This document shows positions 53,257 to 64,000 of a DNA stretch of 64,000 bases, piece by piece; positions within the stretch are counted from its first letter, which is position 1, and each line of letters starts with the position of its first letter. Origin of the DNA: Streptomyces sp. GS7 (lineage in GTDB: Bacteria > Actinomycetota > Actinomycetes > Streptomycetales > Streptomycetaceae); contig NZ_CP047146.1 in NCBI RefSeq assembly GCF_009834125.1, positions 5,945,501 through 6,009,500 on the forward strand, read 5' to 3'. Made by a program: the position numbers and the translations under genes. A model generated the notes under the pieces. It did not search any database. It had not been told where the DNA came from and was given only the letters and a program-made list of their open reading frames with translations.

Positions 53257-54204
53257 GAGCTTCTTGGTGCCGCTCTTGTTGGCCGTCAGGCTGCAGATCA
53301 CCGACTTGATGCCCAGCTTGTAGCCCTTGAGGCTGGGGAACTGGACGTAGGTGCCCTCGGCGGTTCCGGCCGGCTGCTTGGACGCTTTGCTCTCCAGTTC
53401 GGAGGCGCAGAGCGTCGATGCCTTGTCCTTGATCTCGTTCTCGGACGACATGCCGAACGGCAGGGTGTAGACGAAGACGACCTCGGCGTCGTGGGCGCCG
53501 GTGCAGGCGGCGGCGTTGCTGTTGCCGCCGTCGTCGCCCGGCGGGATGTCGTAGCAGTCGCCCCGCTTCAGCTCGTAGAAGGGAATCGTGCGGCCGCTGG
53601 GCGAGGCCGCGCCGGCTCCCGGGCCGGTGGGTGCCGTGGACGGCGAGGGGGTGCCGGACGGGGTCGCGGAGGCGGAGTCGGACGGGCTCGCGCTGGCCGT
53701 GTAACTGGGGCCGGAGCCCGAGGGCTTGGCCTGGTTCGTGCCGTCGCTGCCACTGTTGACCCAGACCAGGGTGCCGATGACGGCTGCCAGCACGAGCACA
53801 CCGGCGCCGACGATCAGTGCGATCGCCTTGCCGTTGCCGCCGCCCCGCTGCGGCGGGCCGGACGGCTGCTGCCAGCCACCGGGGCCGCCCGGACCGGCCG
53901 GGCCGCCGGGACCACCGGGACCACCGGGACCACCGGGACCGCCCGAGCCGGGAGGTCCGAAGCCGCCGCCCCCGGAGGCACCGTACGGCCCGGAGGCCGC
54001 CGGGCCGCCACCGGCCGACGGGCCCGCAGGTCCCGGCGGGCCGGCCGGTCCGGACAGCCCGTAGCCGCCCGGTCCGTACGGGCCCTGGCCGCCGCCCTGC
54101 GCGCCGGGCCCGTAGCCACCGCCCGGCGGGCCGAAGCCACCAGAGTTGCCAGGGGCCGGCTGGTGCGGCGGCTGGTTCGACGGCGGAGGCGGCGGATAGC
54201 TCAT
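53239..54204 (-). CDS. Gly/Pro-rich membrane protein with septum-formation-like extracellular domain
   Basis: A 321-residue protein. About 115 N-terminal cytoplasmic residues are almost only Gly, Pro, Ser, Gln and Tyr (repeats of GPGGPGG and YGPGG). One transmembrane helix follows (IALIVGAGVLVLAAVIGTLVWV), then a Ser/Thr/Pro linker and a C-terminal domain with four Cys: GDCYDIP, AACTGAHDAEVVFV, LCASEL and VICSL. The GDC...C...HDAEV pattern is that of the actinobacterial septum-formation-like domain. Role in the envelope is inferred. The stop lies within a tandem repeat. Confidence 0.75.
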   Translation of the reverse strand: MSYPPPPPSNQPPHQPAPGNSGGFGPPGGGYGPGAQGGGQGPYGPGGYGLSGPAGPPGPAGPSAGGGPAASGPYGASGGGGFGPPGSGGPGGPGGPGGPGGPAGPGGPGGWQQPSGPPQRGGGNGKAIALIVGAGVLVLAAVIGTLVWVNSGSDGTNQAKPSGSGPSYTASASPSDSASATPSGTPSPSTAPTGPGAGAASPSGRTIPFYELKRGDCYDIPPGDDGGNSNAAACTGAHDAEVVFVYTLPFGMSSENEIKDKASTLCASELESKASKQPAGTAEGTYVQFPSLKGYKLGIKSVICSLTANKSGTKKLTKPLV

Positions 54205-54383
54205 GGCGGAAATGATCGCTTCTTTACGGTGTTTTGAGGGACGTGGTGGCCGACCCCGAACATCCCTGGTCTGAAATGTCCGTCCGCTGGGCACCGTTGG
54301 CGACGAGCGGCCAAGGACCGGCCCTGGTCCGCGATCGCCCGGAGAGACCCTAACGTGTACGCCCGACGGCCCGGAGGTGCTCC

Positions 54384-55349
54384 ATGTTCACCGACCTGCC
54401 CCTGGACGAACTGCGCCGCTACCACCCACCGCTGCCCGAGCCCGCCGGGTTCGACGCGTTCTGGCGGCGAACGCTCGACGAGGCCCGCGGCCATGCACTC
54501 GACGCGCGGTTCACCGAGGTCGATGCCGGGCTGGCGCTGCTGCACACCGCCGATGTGGAGTTCTCCGGCTTCGGCGGGCACCGGATCCGCGGCTGGTTCC
54601 TGCGCCCGCGGGCGGCCGCCGGCCCGCTGCCCTGCGTCGTGCAGTACCTCGGTTACGGCGGCGGCCGGCTGCTGCCGCACGACTGGCTGCTGTGGCCGTC
54701 CGCCGGGTACGCCACTCTCGTCATGGACACCCGGGGGCAGAGCGGCCCCAACCGGCCCGGTGACACACCCGATCCCGTCGGCGCCCCGCATCCCGGCGTA
54801 CCGGGCAAGATGACACAGGGCCTGCTCGATCCCGACGACTACTACTACCGGCGACTGTTCACCGACGCCGTCCGGGCCGTGGAGGCGGCCCGCGGGCACG
54901 CCGCGGTGGACGCGGAGCGGATCGTGGTCGCGGGCGGCAGCCAGGGCGGCGCCCTCGCGCTCGCCATGACGGGGCTGGTCCCGGGGCTCGCGGGCGCGCT
55001 GATCGATGTGCCGTTCCTGACGCACATCCGGCGCGCCCTCGACATCACCGACGAGGGACCGTACGGCGAACTGGTCGGCTACTTCGCGGGCGAACGCACC
55101 CGCATCGACACCGCGCTGCACACCCTCGACCACTTCGACGGGCTGAACTTCGCGGCTCGCGCGAGCGCCCCGGCGCTCTTCGGTACGGCGCTGCGCGACG
55201 CCGTCGTGCCGCCGTCCACCGGGTTCGCCGCGTACCACCACTACGCGGGCGAGAAGCAGCTCCAGGTGTGGCGGTTCAACGCCCATGAGGGCGGCGGCGG
55301 GGAGCAGCGGGCGGCGGAGCTGCGGTTCGTCCGCGAGCTGTTCGGTTGA
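54384..55349 (+). CDS. Acetylxylan-esterase-like (AXE1) alpha/beta hydrolase
   Basis: A 321-residue cytosolic carbohydrate esterase family 7-like enzyme. The nucleophile elbow is VAGGSQGGALALA with Ser, the oxyanion region is VQYLGYGGG, and the later ALRDAVVPPSTGFAAY and NAHEGGGG supply Asp and His. It should deacetylate xylo-oligosaccharides or acetylated sugars. It lies directly before the xylose isomerase and xylulokinase locus, convergent with xylA, which fits xylan use. GGAGG lies 6 nt before the ATG. Confidence 0.9.
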   Translation: MFTDLPLDELRRYHPPLPEPAGFDAFWRRTLDEARGHALDARFTEVDAGLALLHTADVEFSGFGGHRIRGWFLRPRAAAGPLPCVVQYLGYGGGRLLPHDWLLWPSAGYATLVMDTRGQSGPNRPGDTPDPVGAPHPGVPGKMTQGLLDPDDYYYRRLFTDAVRAVEAARGHAAVDAERIVVAGGSQGGALALAMTGLVPGLAGALIDVPFLTHIRRALDITDEGPYGELVGYFAGERTRIDTALHTLDHFDGLNFAARASAPALFGTALRDAVVPPSTGFAAYHHYAGEKQLQVWRFNAHEGGGGEQRAAELRFVRELFG

Positions 55350-55419
55350 GGGGACCCGCCGCGGCCCCCTCGGCCGGCCCGCTCAGGGGAGATCGTCGCC
55401 CCTGAGTCGGTCCCCCTCG

Positions 55420-55468
55420 CCTCCCTTATCTCCCTTGTCTCCCCTGTTCTCCCTTGTCTCCCTTCAGG
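55420..55468. repeat. Pyrimidine-rich tandem repeat between the esterase and xylA
   Basis: Imperfect copies of TCTCCCTTG follow each other across about 45 nt in the convergent gap. Strand asymmetry is very high (C and T on the plus strand). The same kind of repeat recurs before the second encapsulin gene. Confidence 0.6.
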
Positions 55469-55484
55469 ATCGCCGCTCCGTCCG

Positions 55485-56651
55485 TCAGCCGGCCGCCCCC
55501 ATCAAGTGGTCCACCGCCAGCTGGTCCAGCCGCTCGAACGCCATCCCCCGGGCACCCGCCTCCGCGGCGTCGAACGCCTCGTACGCGCCGCGGTCGGCCA
55601 GCAGTCCCGCCAAGCCGTCCTCGGCGGTCGGCCGCGCCAGTTCGCCGACCCGCGCCGCCCGCAGCGCCTCCTGGACCGCCGGGTCGGCGCGGAAGGCCGC
55701 CGCGCGTTCCCGCAGCAGCAGGTAGGTGCGCATACAGCCCGCCGCCGAGGCCCAGACACCGTCCAGGTCCTCGGTGCGCGGCGGCTTGAAGTCGAAGTGC
55801 CGGGGACCGTCGTAGCCGGCGGTCTCCAGCAGGTCGACCAGCCAGAACGCGGACCGCAGATCGCCGGCGCCGAAGCGGAGGTCCTGGTCGTACTTGACGC
55901 CGCTCTGGCCGTTGAGATCGATATGGAGGAGCTTGCCCGCCCAGAGCGCCTGGGCGACGCCGTGCGGGACGTTCAAGCCGGCCATCTGCTCGTGGCCGAC
56001 CTCCGGGTTGACGCCGTACAGCTCGGGGCGCGCCAGCCGTTCGATGAAGGCCAGGGCGTGGCCGACGGTGGGCAGCAGGAGGTCGCCGCGCGGCTCGTTG
56101 GGCTTGGGCTCGATGGCGAACCTCAGGTCGTGGCCCTGCTCGGTGACGTACTGCCCGAGGAGGTCGAACGCCTCCTTCAGCCGGTCCAGCGCGCAGCGGA
56201 CGTCCTTGGCCGCGCCGGATTCCGCGCCCTCCCTGCCGCCCCAGGCCACATAGGTGCGGGCGCCCAGTTCGGCGGCGAGGTCGATGTTGCGGAGCGTCTT
56301 GCGGAGGGCGTGGCGGCGGATGTCGCGGTCGTTGGCGGTGAAGGCGCCGTCCTTGAAGACGGGGTGGGTGAAGAGGTTGGTGGTGGCCATCGGGACGGCC
56401 ATACCGGTGGCGTCCAGCGCCTTGCGGAAGCGCTTGACGGCGGTCTCGCGGGCGCGGTCGCCGGAGCCGGGCGGGATCAGGTCGTCGTCGTGGAAGGTGA
56501 CGCCGTACGCGCCCAGCTCCGCCAGTCGGTGCACCGCTTCGACCGGGTCCAGGGCGGGGCGGGTGGCGTCCCCGAAGGGGTCCCGGCCCTGCCAGCCGAC
56601 GGTCCACAGGCCGAAGCTGAACTTGTCGGCGGGCACGGGGTGATGGCTCAT
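55485..56651 (-). CDS. xylA: Xylose isomerase
   Basis: A 388-residue TIM-barrel enzyme of the short (class I) actinomycete type. It converts D-xylose to D-xylulose. [10 protein letters not shown] has the ring-opening His, and the metal-binding set is complete: [11 protein letters not shown] (Glu and Lys), [11 protein letters not shown] (Glu, His), [19 protein letters not shown] (Asp) and HFDFKPPR (Asp). GAGGGAG precedes the ATG. It is divergent from xylB with a shared control region of 228 nt. Confidence 0.97.
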   Translation of the reverse strand: MSHHPVPADKFSFGLWTVGWQGRDPFGDATRPALDPVEAVHRLAELGAYGVTFHDDDLIPPGSGDRARETAVKRFRKALDATGMAVPMATTNLFTHPVFKDGAFTANDRDIRRHALRKTLRNIDLAAELGARTYVAWGGREGAESGAAKDVRCALDRLKEAFDLLGQYVTEQGHDLRFAIEPKPNEPRGDLLLPTVGHALAFIERLARPELYGVNPEVGHEQMAGLNVPHGVAQALWAGKLLHIDLNGQSGVKYDQDLRFGAGDLRSAFWLVDLLETAGYDGPRHFDFKPPRTEDLDGVWASAAGCMRTYLLLRERAAAFRADPAVQEALRAARVGELARPTAEDGLAGLLADRGAYEAFDAAEAGARGMAFERLDQLAVDHLMGAAG

Positions 56652-56879
56652 GGCGGCTCCCTCGGTCGGGTCGTCCGGGTCGTGCGGTGCGGTCCGGCAC
56701 ACCCGGTCGTGGTGTCCGGCGCCGCGCCCCACCCATTTCGTCAACGAGCTTTACAAATTCCGTCGCGGACAAATTAATATGCGGCAGCACACCGGGGAAC
56801 CCCTGGGAGAAACCCGGACCGCCGGGCAGTCCCGGGGAGTTCGCGCCCCGGGCCACCAGCCGCCAAGGGAGAGTGCACG
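56652..56879. promoter_or_regulatory. Divergent xylA-xylB control region
   Basis: This gap is unusually A/T-rich around 56735-56785 compared with its surroundings. Two direct ACAAATT heptamers lie at 56753-56759 and 56769-56775, 16 bp apart. They are good candidates for binding sites of the downstream ROK regulator (XylR-like). Assignment is inferred from position and base content. Confidence 0.55.
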
Positions 56880-58337
56880 ATGGGCGCACAGTCGGCCGGA
56901 CCGCTCGTCGTCGGGGTGGACAGCTCGACGCAGTCCACCAAGACGCTGGTCGTGGACGCGGAGACCGGCGAGGTACTGGCCCGGGGCCAGGCCCCGCACA
57001 CCGTCAGCGGCGGCACGGGAGCGGACGGGGGCGAACCCGGCGGCAAGGAGAGCGATCCGGAGCAGTGGTGGCGGGCGCTCGGTGAGGCGTTGGACCGGTG
57101 CGGGGCGGCGGCCCGGCAGGCGTCCGCGGTGTCCGTCGCCGGGCAGCAGCACGGGCTGGTCGCCCTGGACGCGGCCGGCGCGCCGGTCCGCCCGGCGCTG
57201 CTGTGGAACGACGTACGGGCGGCGCCGCAGAGCGAGCGGCTGATCCGGGAGCGGGGCGGCGCCGAGGTCTGGGCGCAGCGGACCGGAAGCGTGCCGAGGT
57301 CCGCGTTCACCGTCGCCAAGTGGGCCTGGCTGTGCGACAACGAGCCGGAGGCCGCCGCGGCCACCGCCGCGGTCCGGCTGCCGCACGACTACCTGACGCA
57401 GCGGCTGACCGGCCAGGGCGTCACCGACCGCGGGGACGCGTCGGGGACCGGCTGGTGGGCGTCGGCCACCGAGGAGTACGACACGGAAGTCCTGGAGCAC
57501 GTCGGGCTGGCCCCGGAGAAGCTGCCGCGGGTGGCGCTGCCGGGCGAGGCCGCGGGCACCGTACGGAGCACGGAACTGCCGCTTCCCCAGGGGGCGTTGG
57601 TTACGGCCGGGACCGGTGACAACATGGCGGCGGCGCTGGGCCTGGGCCTGCGCCCCGGGCAGCCGGTGCTGAGCCTGGGCACCTCCGGCACGGTCTATGC
57701 GATCGCCACCCGCCGGCCGACCGATCCGACCGGGATCGTCGCGGGCTTCGCCGATGCCCGCGGCGACTGGCTGCCGCTGGCCTGCACCCTGAACTGCACG
57801 CTCGCGGTGGACCGGGTGGCGGCGCTGCTCGGCCGCGACCGGGAGGCCGTCGAGGCGGGCGGCAGCGCCGTACTCCTGCCCTTCCTGGACGGCGAGCGGA
57901 CCCCGAATCTGCCGCACGCCTCGGGGCTGCTGCACGGCCTGCGGCACGACACCACGGCCGGCCAGCTCCTCCAAGCGGCATACGACGGTGCGGTGTTCGC
58001 GCTGCTCCAGGCCCTGGAGCAGGTACTCGACGCGGATGCCGCGGCGGACGCGCCGCTGCTGCTGATCGGCGGCGGGGCCCGGGGCCGCGCCTGGCGGGAG
58101 ACCGTGCGGCGGCTCTCCGGGCGCCCGGTGGTGGTGCCCGAGGCGCAGGAGCTGGTGGCGCTCGGTGCCGCGGCGCAGGCGGCCGGGCTGCTGCTGGGCG
58201 AGGATCCGGCGGCGGTGGCGCGCCGCTGGGGGACGGCCCGCGGCGCGGCGTTCGAGGCGGTGGAGCGGGACACCGCCGCCTGCGACCGGCTGGCGGCGAC
58301 GCTCGCCGACGGGGCCGCCCTGCTCGGCCGCCGCTGA
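56880..58337 (+). CDS. xylB: Xylulokinase
   Basis: A 485-residue FGGY-family kinase that phosphorylates D-xylulose to xylulose 5-phosphate. VGVDSSTQSTKTLVVD is the phosphate-binding motif, SVAGQQHGLVALD the substrate strand, WNDVRAAPQ the next conserved segment, and TAGTGDNMAAALG contains the catalytic Asp. LSLGTSGTVYA and LIGGGARGRAWRET complete the family. A short Gly-rich loop (residues about 44-55) is longer than usual. Only seven residues precede the first strand, so there is no N-terminal extension. XylA, XylB and the ROK regulator form the xylose locus. Confidence 0.96.
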   Translation: MGAQSAGPLVVGVDSSTQSTKTLVVDAETGEVLARGQAPHTVSGGTGADGGEPGGKESDPEQWWRALGEALDRCGAAARQASAVSVAGQQHGLVALDAAGAPVRPALLWNDVRAAPQSERLIRERGGAEVWAQRTGSVPRSAFTVAKWAWLCDNEPEAAAATAAVRLPHDYLTQRLTGQGVTDRGDASGTGWWASATEEYDTEVLEHVGLAPEKLPRVALPGEAAGTVRSTELPLPQGALVTAGTGDNMAAALGLGLRPGQPVLSLGTSGTVYAIATRRPTDPTGIVAGFADARGDWLPLACTLNCTLAVDRVAALLGRDREAVEAGGSAVLLPFLDGERTPNLPHASGLLHGLRHDTTAGQLLQAAYDGAVFALLQALEQVLDADAAADAPLLLIGGGARGRAWRETVRRLSGRPVVVPEAQELVALGAAAQAAGLLLGEDPAAVARRWGTARGAAFEAVERDTAACDRLAATLADGAALLGRR

Positions 58338-58430
58338 CCGCCCGCTACCGCAGCTCCTGCTTCGCCCGGTTGCGGCACCCCCCAACCCGCCTTGCTCACA
58401 AGCCTCTTACGACCCTCCCGGGAGACCGCC

Positions 58431-61264
<2,834 letters not shown>

Positions 61265-61325
61265 GGGGAAACCACCTCACCGTCCGGTCGGACCGCGCAC
61301 CCGGCGTTCCGGCCCCCTCCCGCAC

Positions 61326-61361
61326 GTCTTCTTCCTTGTCTTCTTCCTTGTCTTCTTCACG
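61326..61361 (+). repeat. Three tandem 12-bp pyrimidine repeats before encapsulin 2
   Basis: GTCTTCTTCCTT occurs at 61326-61337 and 61338-61349, and a third unit with two or three changes follows at 61350-61361. They sit in the 144-nt gap between the two shell genes. A role in transcript structure or slippage-based variation is possible but not shown. Confidence 0.75.
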
Positions 61362-61408
61362 GCTCGTGCAGAGCGTTACGTACCGAACGGAACAGGTGAA
61401 CCCTCGCC

Positions 61409-62824
61409 ATGACCACATCGGTGGACCCCACCTCCGGCCCGCAGGCGTCCGGCATCGAGCAGCTGCGCTCCAGCCTGGACACCGCCGCCGCCCGCAAGCT
61501 GGCGACCACGACCAAGACGCCGCCGCAGATGCAGGGCATCTCCTCGCGGTGGCTGCTGCGCATCCTGCCCTGGGCGGAGGTCGGCGGCGGCACCTACCGC
61601 GTGAACCGGCGGCTGACCCACACACTCGGCGACGGCCGGGTGGAGTTCGTCACCCAGGGCGCCGAAGTCCGGGTCATTCCACAGGAGTTGCGGGAGATGG
61701 CGCCGCTGCGCAGCTTCGACGACAACCCGACGCTGGAGGCGCTGGCCGACCGGTTCGTCCAGCGGGACTTCGCCCCCGGCGACGTCCTCGCCGAACGGGG
61801 CACGCCGACCGACCAGGTCATCCTGATCGCCCACGGCAAGCTCGAACGGCTCGGCACCGGCAAGTACGGCGACGAGACCGTGGTGGCGGTGCTCGCCGAC
61901 GGCGACGCGGTCGGCGAGGTGGCGCTGCTGATGCCGGACGCCGAGTGGGAGCACACCGTACGGGCGGTCACCCGCGGCACCGCGCTGACGCTGTCGCGCG
62001 CCGGGTACGAAGAGGTGCTGGGCCGTTCGGAGGCGCTGCGCGAGCATGTCGAGAACTTCCGCACGGCGCTGGTGCCCGCGCAGAACAAGCACGGTGAGGC
62101 GGCCATCGAACTGGCCGCCGGCCATGTCGGCGAGCCCGAGCTGCCGGGTACCTTCGTCGACTACGAGCGCGCGCCGCGGGAGTACGAACTCAGCGTCGCA
62201 CAGACCGTGTTGAAGATCCACTCGCGGGTCGCCGACCTCTACAACGACCCGATGAACCAGCTGGACCAGCAGCTGCGGCTCACGGTGGAGGCGCTGCGCG
62301 AGCGCCAGGAGCACGAGATGGTCAACAACCGCGAGTTCGGGCTGCTGCACAACGCCGACCTCAAGCAGCGCATCCACACGCGCAACGGCCCGCCCACCCC
62401 CGACGACCTGGACGAGCTGATCTCCCGGCGCCGCAAGACCCAGTTCCTGCTGGCGCATCCGCGCACCATCGCGGCCATCGGCCGGGAGTGGAACGCGCGC
62501 GGGATCTACCCGGCGAACACCGAGATCGACGGGACGGCGGTGCGCGCCTGGCGGGGCATTCCGCTGCTGCCCTGCAACAAGATCCCGGTCAACCCGGACC
62601 AGACCAGCTCGATCCTCGCGATGCGGGTCGGCGAGGAGAACCAGGGCGTGGTGGGGCTGCACCAGACCGGCATCCCGGACGAGTACCGGCCGGGTCTGTC
62701 GGTGCGCTTCATGGGCATCAATGAGCAGGCCGTCATCAAGTACCTGGTCAGCGCCTACTATTCGGCGGCGGTTCTGGTGCCGGACGCGCTGGGCGTGCTG
62801 GAGGACGTCGAGATCGGCCACTGA
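61409..62824 (+). CDS. Family 2B encapsulin shell protein 2 (EshA-like, CNBD intact)
   Basis: A 471-residue paralogue of shell protein 1, close to identical in the last about 30 residues and very similar elsewhere. The CNBD, about residues 100-220, keeps the phosphate-binding cassette GEVALL (169-174) and the following Arg185 ([12 protein letters not shown]), so it could bind cAMP or a related ligand. The S. griseus homologue EshA is known to form large multimers and to affect development. Twin shells are reported for family 2B loci. The gene ends in a perfect hairpin overlapping its stop codon. Confidence 0.92.
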   Translation: MTTSVDPTSGPQASGIEQLRSSLDTAAARKLATTTKTPPQMQGISSRWLLRILPWAEVGGGTYRVNRRLTHTLGDGRVEFVTQGAEVRVIPQELREMAPLRSFDDNPTLEALADRFVQRDFAPGDVLAERGTPTDQVILIAHGKLERLGTGKYGDETVVAVLADGDAVGEVALLMPDAEWEHTVRAVTRGTALTLSRAGYEEVLGRSEALREHVENFRTALVPAQNKHGEAAIELAAGHVGEPELPGTFVDYERAPREYELSVAQTVLKIHSRVADLYNDPMNQLDQQLRLTVEALRERQEHEMVNNREFGLLHNADLKQRIHTRNGPPTPDDLDELISRRRKTQFLLAHPRTIAAIGREWNARGIYPANTEIDGTAVRAWRGIPLLPCNKIPVNPDQTSSILAMRVGEENQGVVGLHQTGIPDEYRPGLSVRFMGINEQAVIKYLVSAYYSAAVLVPDALGVLEDVEIGH

Positions 62825-62843
62825 CCACGCCCCGGCGTGGTCA
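62822..62843 (+). terminator. Terminator hairpin overlapping the encapsulin 2 stop
   Basis: TGACCACGCC and its complement form a perfect 10-bp stem around a CC loop, beginning with the TGA stop itself. It marks the end of the encapsulin transcript and separates it from the amidase gene. Confidence 0.75.
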
Positions 62844-63075
62844 CTCGGGTGCCGACCGCCGACATCTGTCGCTCCGTCAGAATCGCTGTCCGGCACCCGG
62901 GTGACGTCCGATCAGGGGTGATCGGGCTCTTTCGCACCACCGCGGCCCGTCTTTGGTCAAGCCATGGACACAACGGACATTGCCTTGGCAGGGCGCGCAC
63001 TGTTGCGCATGATGAACTCATCGGCATGTGCGTGACATGTATGCGACCACCCCTCGGTCCTTGTCAGGAGTTCAC

Positions 63076-63726
63076 ATGGAGCCCGACCCGCATCTCCCGG
63101 CCCGACGGCGGCTGCTCACCGGCGCGGCCGCGCTCGCCGCGGCCGCCGCACTCACCCCCCTCACCACGGCCACCGCCGCCGCGGCACCCAGGAAACGGGC
63201 CGCACGCGGCGGCGGCGCCTACCCCCCGGTCCACTGGACTCCGGCCAACCCCGCCAACTTCACCGCCGCCCACCGCCCGTCGCGGTACCCGATCGACATG
63301 ATCGTGATCCATGTGACCCAGGAGACCTTCCCGGACACCCTCCGGCTCTTCCAGGACCCCACACACAAGGCCGCCGCGCACTACGTCGTACGGTCCGCCG
63401 ACGGCTACACCGCCCAGTGCGTCCACGAGCGGGACGTCGCCTGGCACGCGGGCAACTGGGACTACAACACCCGCAGCGTCGGCATCGAGCACGAGGGCTG
63501 GATCGACGACCCGAAGTGGTTCACCGACGCCCTCTACACCCGGTCCGCGCTGCTGACCGCCGCCGTCTGCGACCGTTACGGCATCCCCAAGGACCGCGAG
63601 CACATCATCGGGCACGTCGAGGTCCCCGGCACCGACCACAAGGACCCCGGCCCGCACTGGGACTGGGCCCGCTACATGGAACTGGTCAACAGGGCGGCGT
63701 TCTGGGAGAACATCCTGGACATGTGA
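63076..63726 (+). CDS. Secreted N-acetylmuramoyl-L-alanine amidase (Amidase_2/PGRP)
   Basis: A 216-residue precursor with a twin-arginine type signal (ARRRLLTGAAAL, then an Ala/Thr core, cleavage near AAAAP). The amidase domain has DMIVIHVTQ (zinc His), AAHYVVRSADG, DVAWHAGN, SVGIEHEGW and IIGHVEVPGTDHKDPGPHWDW with the second zinc His. It cleaves the amide bond between muramic acid and the stem peptide in the cell wall. CAGGAG precedes the ATG with good spacing. It may act during wall turnover or sporulation. Confidence 0.93.
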   Translation: MEPDPHLPARRRLLTGAAALAAAAALTPLTTATAAAAPRKRAARGGGAYPPVHWTPANPANFTAAHRPSRYPIDMIVIHVTQETFPDTLRLFQDPTHKAAAHYVVRSADGYTAQCVHERDVAWHAGNWDYNTRSVGIEHEGWIDDPKWFTDALYTRSALLTAAVCDRYGIPKDREHIIGHVEVPGTDHKDPGPHWDWARYMELVNRAAFWENILDM

Positions 63727-63866
63727 CGGGCCGTCACTCAGCCTTCGTGCCGCCCGCGTCGGGCGACACGACGGCCGTTCGGCAGGTGTACGGATTCCCG
63801 ACACCCGCGGGTCATAGTGAGCGCTTCAAGCACCTGCGACAGTTGACGCGACGTCAGGGGGCTCTG

Positions 63867-64000
63867 GTGAAGCAGCGATTCGGCCGGACACGGGCGACGG
63901 CGACGGCGCTGGTCGCGTGGGGCGTCCTGGTCGGCGGCGGACTGGCGGACGGCGGCCGGGCCGTCGCCGCGGACCACGGCATCGAGCGTACGGAAGCGGT
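63867..64000 (+). CDS. Exported protein, N-terminus only (cut by window end)
   Basis: A GTG start opens a frame that runs off the window after 44 codons. MKQRFGRTRATATALVAW and the following Gly/Leu-rich core look like a signal peptide, with cleavage probable near AVAA. The mature protein begins ADHGIERTEA. Nothing more can be said about its function. Confidence 0.6.
   Translation, partial: MKQRFGRTRATATALVAWGVLVGGGLADGGRAVAADHGIERTEA

Overview
The window is high-GC DNA (codon third positions almost all G or C) with GTG starts, ATGA-coupled genes and gene families that point to Streptomyces or a close relative. Supporting families include a conservon-type roadblock protein and GTPase, a DUF6397-like protein, LutABC, EshA-type encapsulins and a polycysteine leader peptide. 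No rRNA, tRNA or CRISPR array was recognised.

Region 1 (about 1-10.2 kb) is gene-poor and decayed, with an accessory or chromosome-arm character. It holds the 3' end of a secreted GH18 chitinase, a plasmid-type parA with a small coupled partner, a YjbQ-family protein, and three small exported polypeptides, one of them very His-rich. It also holds a frameshifted tail of a NACHT-type membrane protein, a secreted PE-PPE/cutinase-like esterase, and an IS5-family element. The IS lies in the remains of an ssuA sulfonate-binding-protein gene. Upstream of that wreck a cysteine-rich leader peptide survives, and downstream an intact ssuD survives.

Region 2 (10.2-26.4 kb) is catabolic. It carries ssuD, adenosine deaminase, a GntR regulator with an MHS-type transporter divergent from lutABC (lactate oxidation), an SGNH esterase, an ABC exporter divergent from its MarR regulator, a 978-residue FAD/Fe-S D-lactate-dehydrogenase-like fusion, and a secreted alpha-amylase.

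Region 3 (26.4-46 kb) is mixed. It has a TnpB remnant, a DctA symporter, a lipoprotein L,D-transpeptidase, and a heterodimeric ABC exporter whose subunits show complementary degenerate ATP-site motifs. It continues with a YdjM-like membrane hydrolase, a Ski2-like helicase with a DUF3516-type tail, TesB, a DUF6397-like protein, a split partial conservon around a PPOX flavoprotein, an NCS1 permease coupled to a methyltransferase, an MpaB-like oxygenase and small conserved proteins.

Region 4 (46-64 kb) starts with a SNF2 helicase coupled to a SWIM zinc-finger protein, then YceI, homocysteine methyltransferase, a Gly/Pro-rich membrane protein and an acetylxylan-esterase-like enzyme. The xylose locus follows: xylA divergent from xylB, then a ROK regulator. 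Directly behind it lie two tandem Family 2B encapsulin shell genes (HK97 fold with a cyclic-nucleotide-binding insert, EshA type). A Tat-exported amidase and the start of another exported protein close the window. The twin shells beside xylulokinase are the most interesting system here: a possible two-component, ligand-gated protein compartment linked to pentose metabolism.
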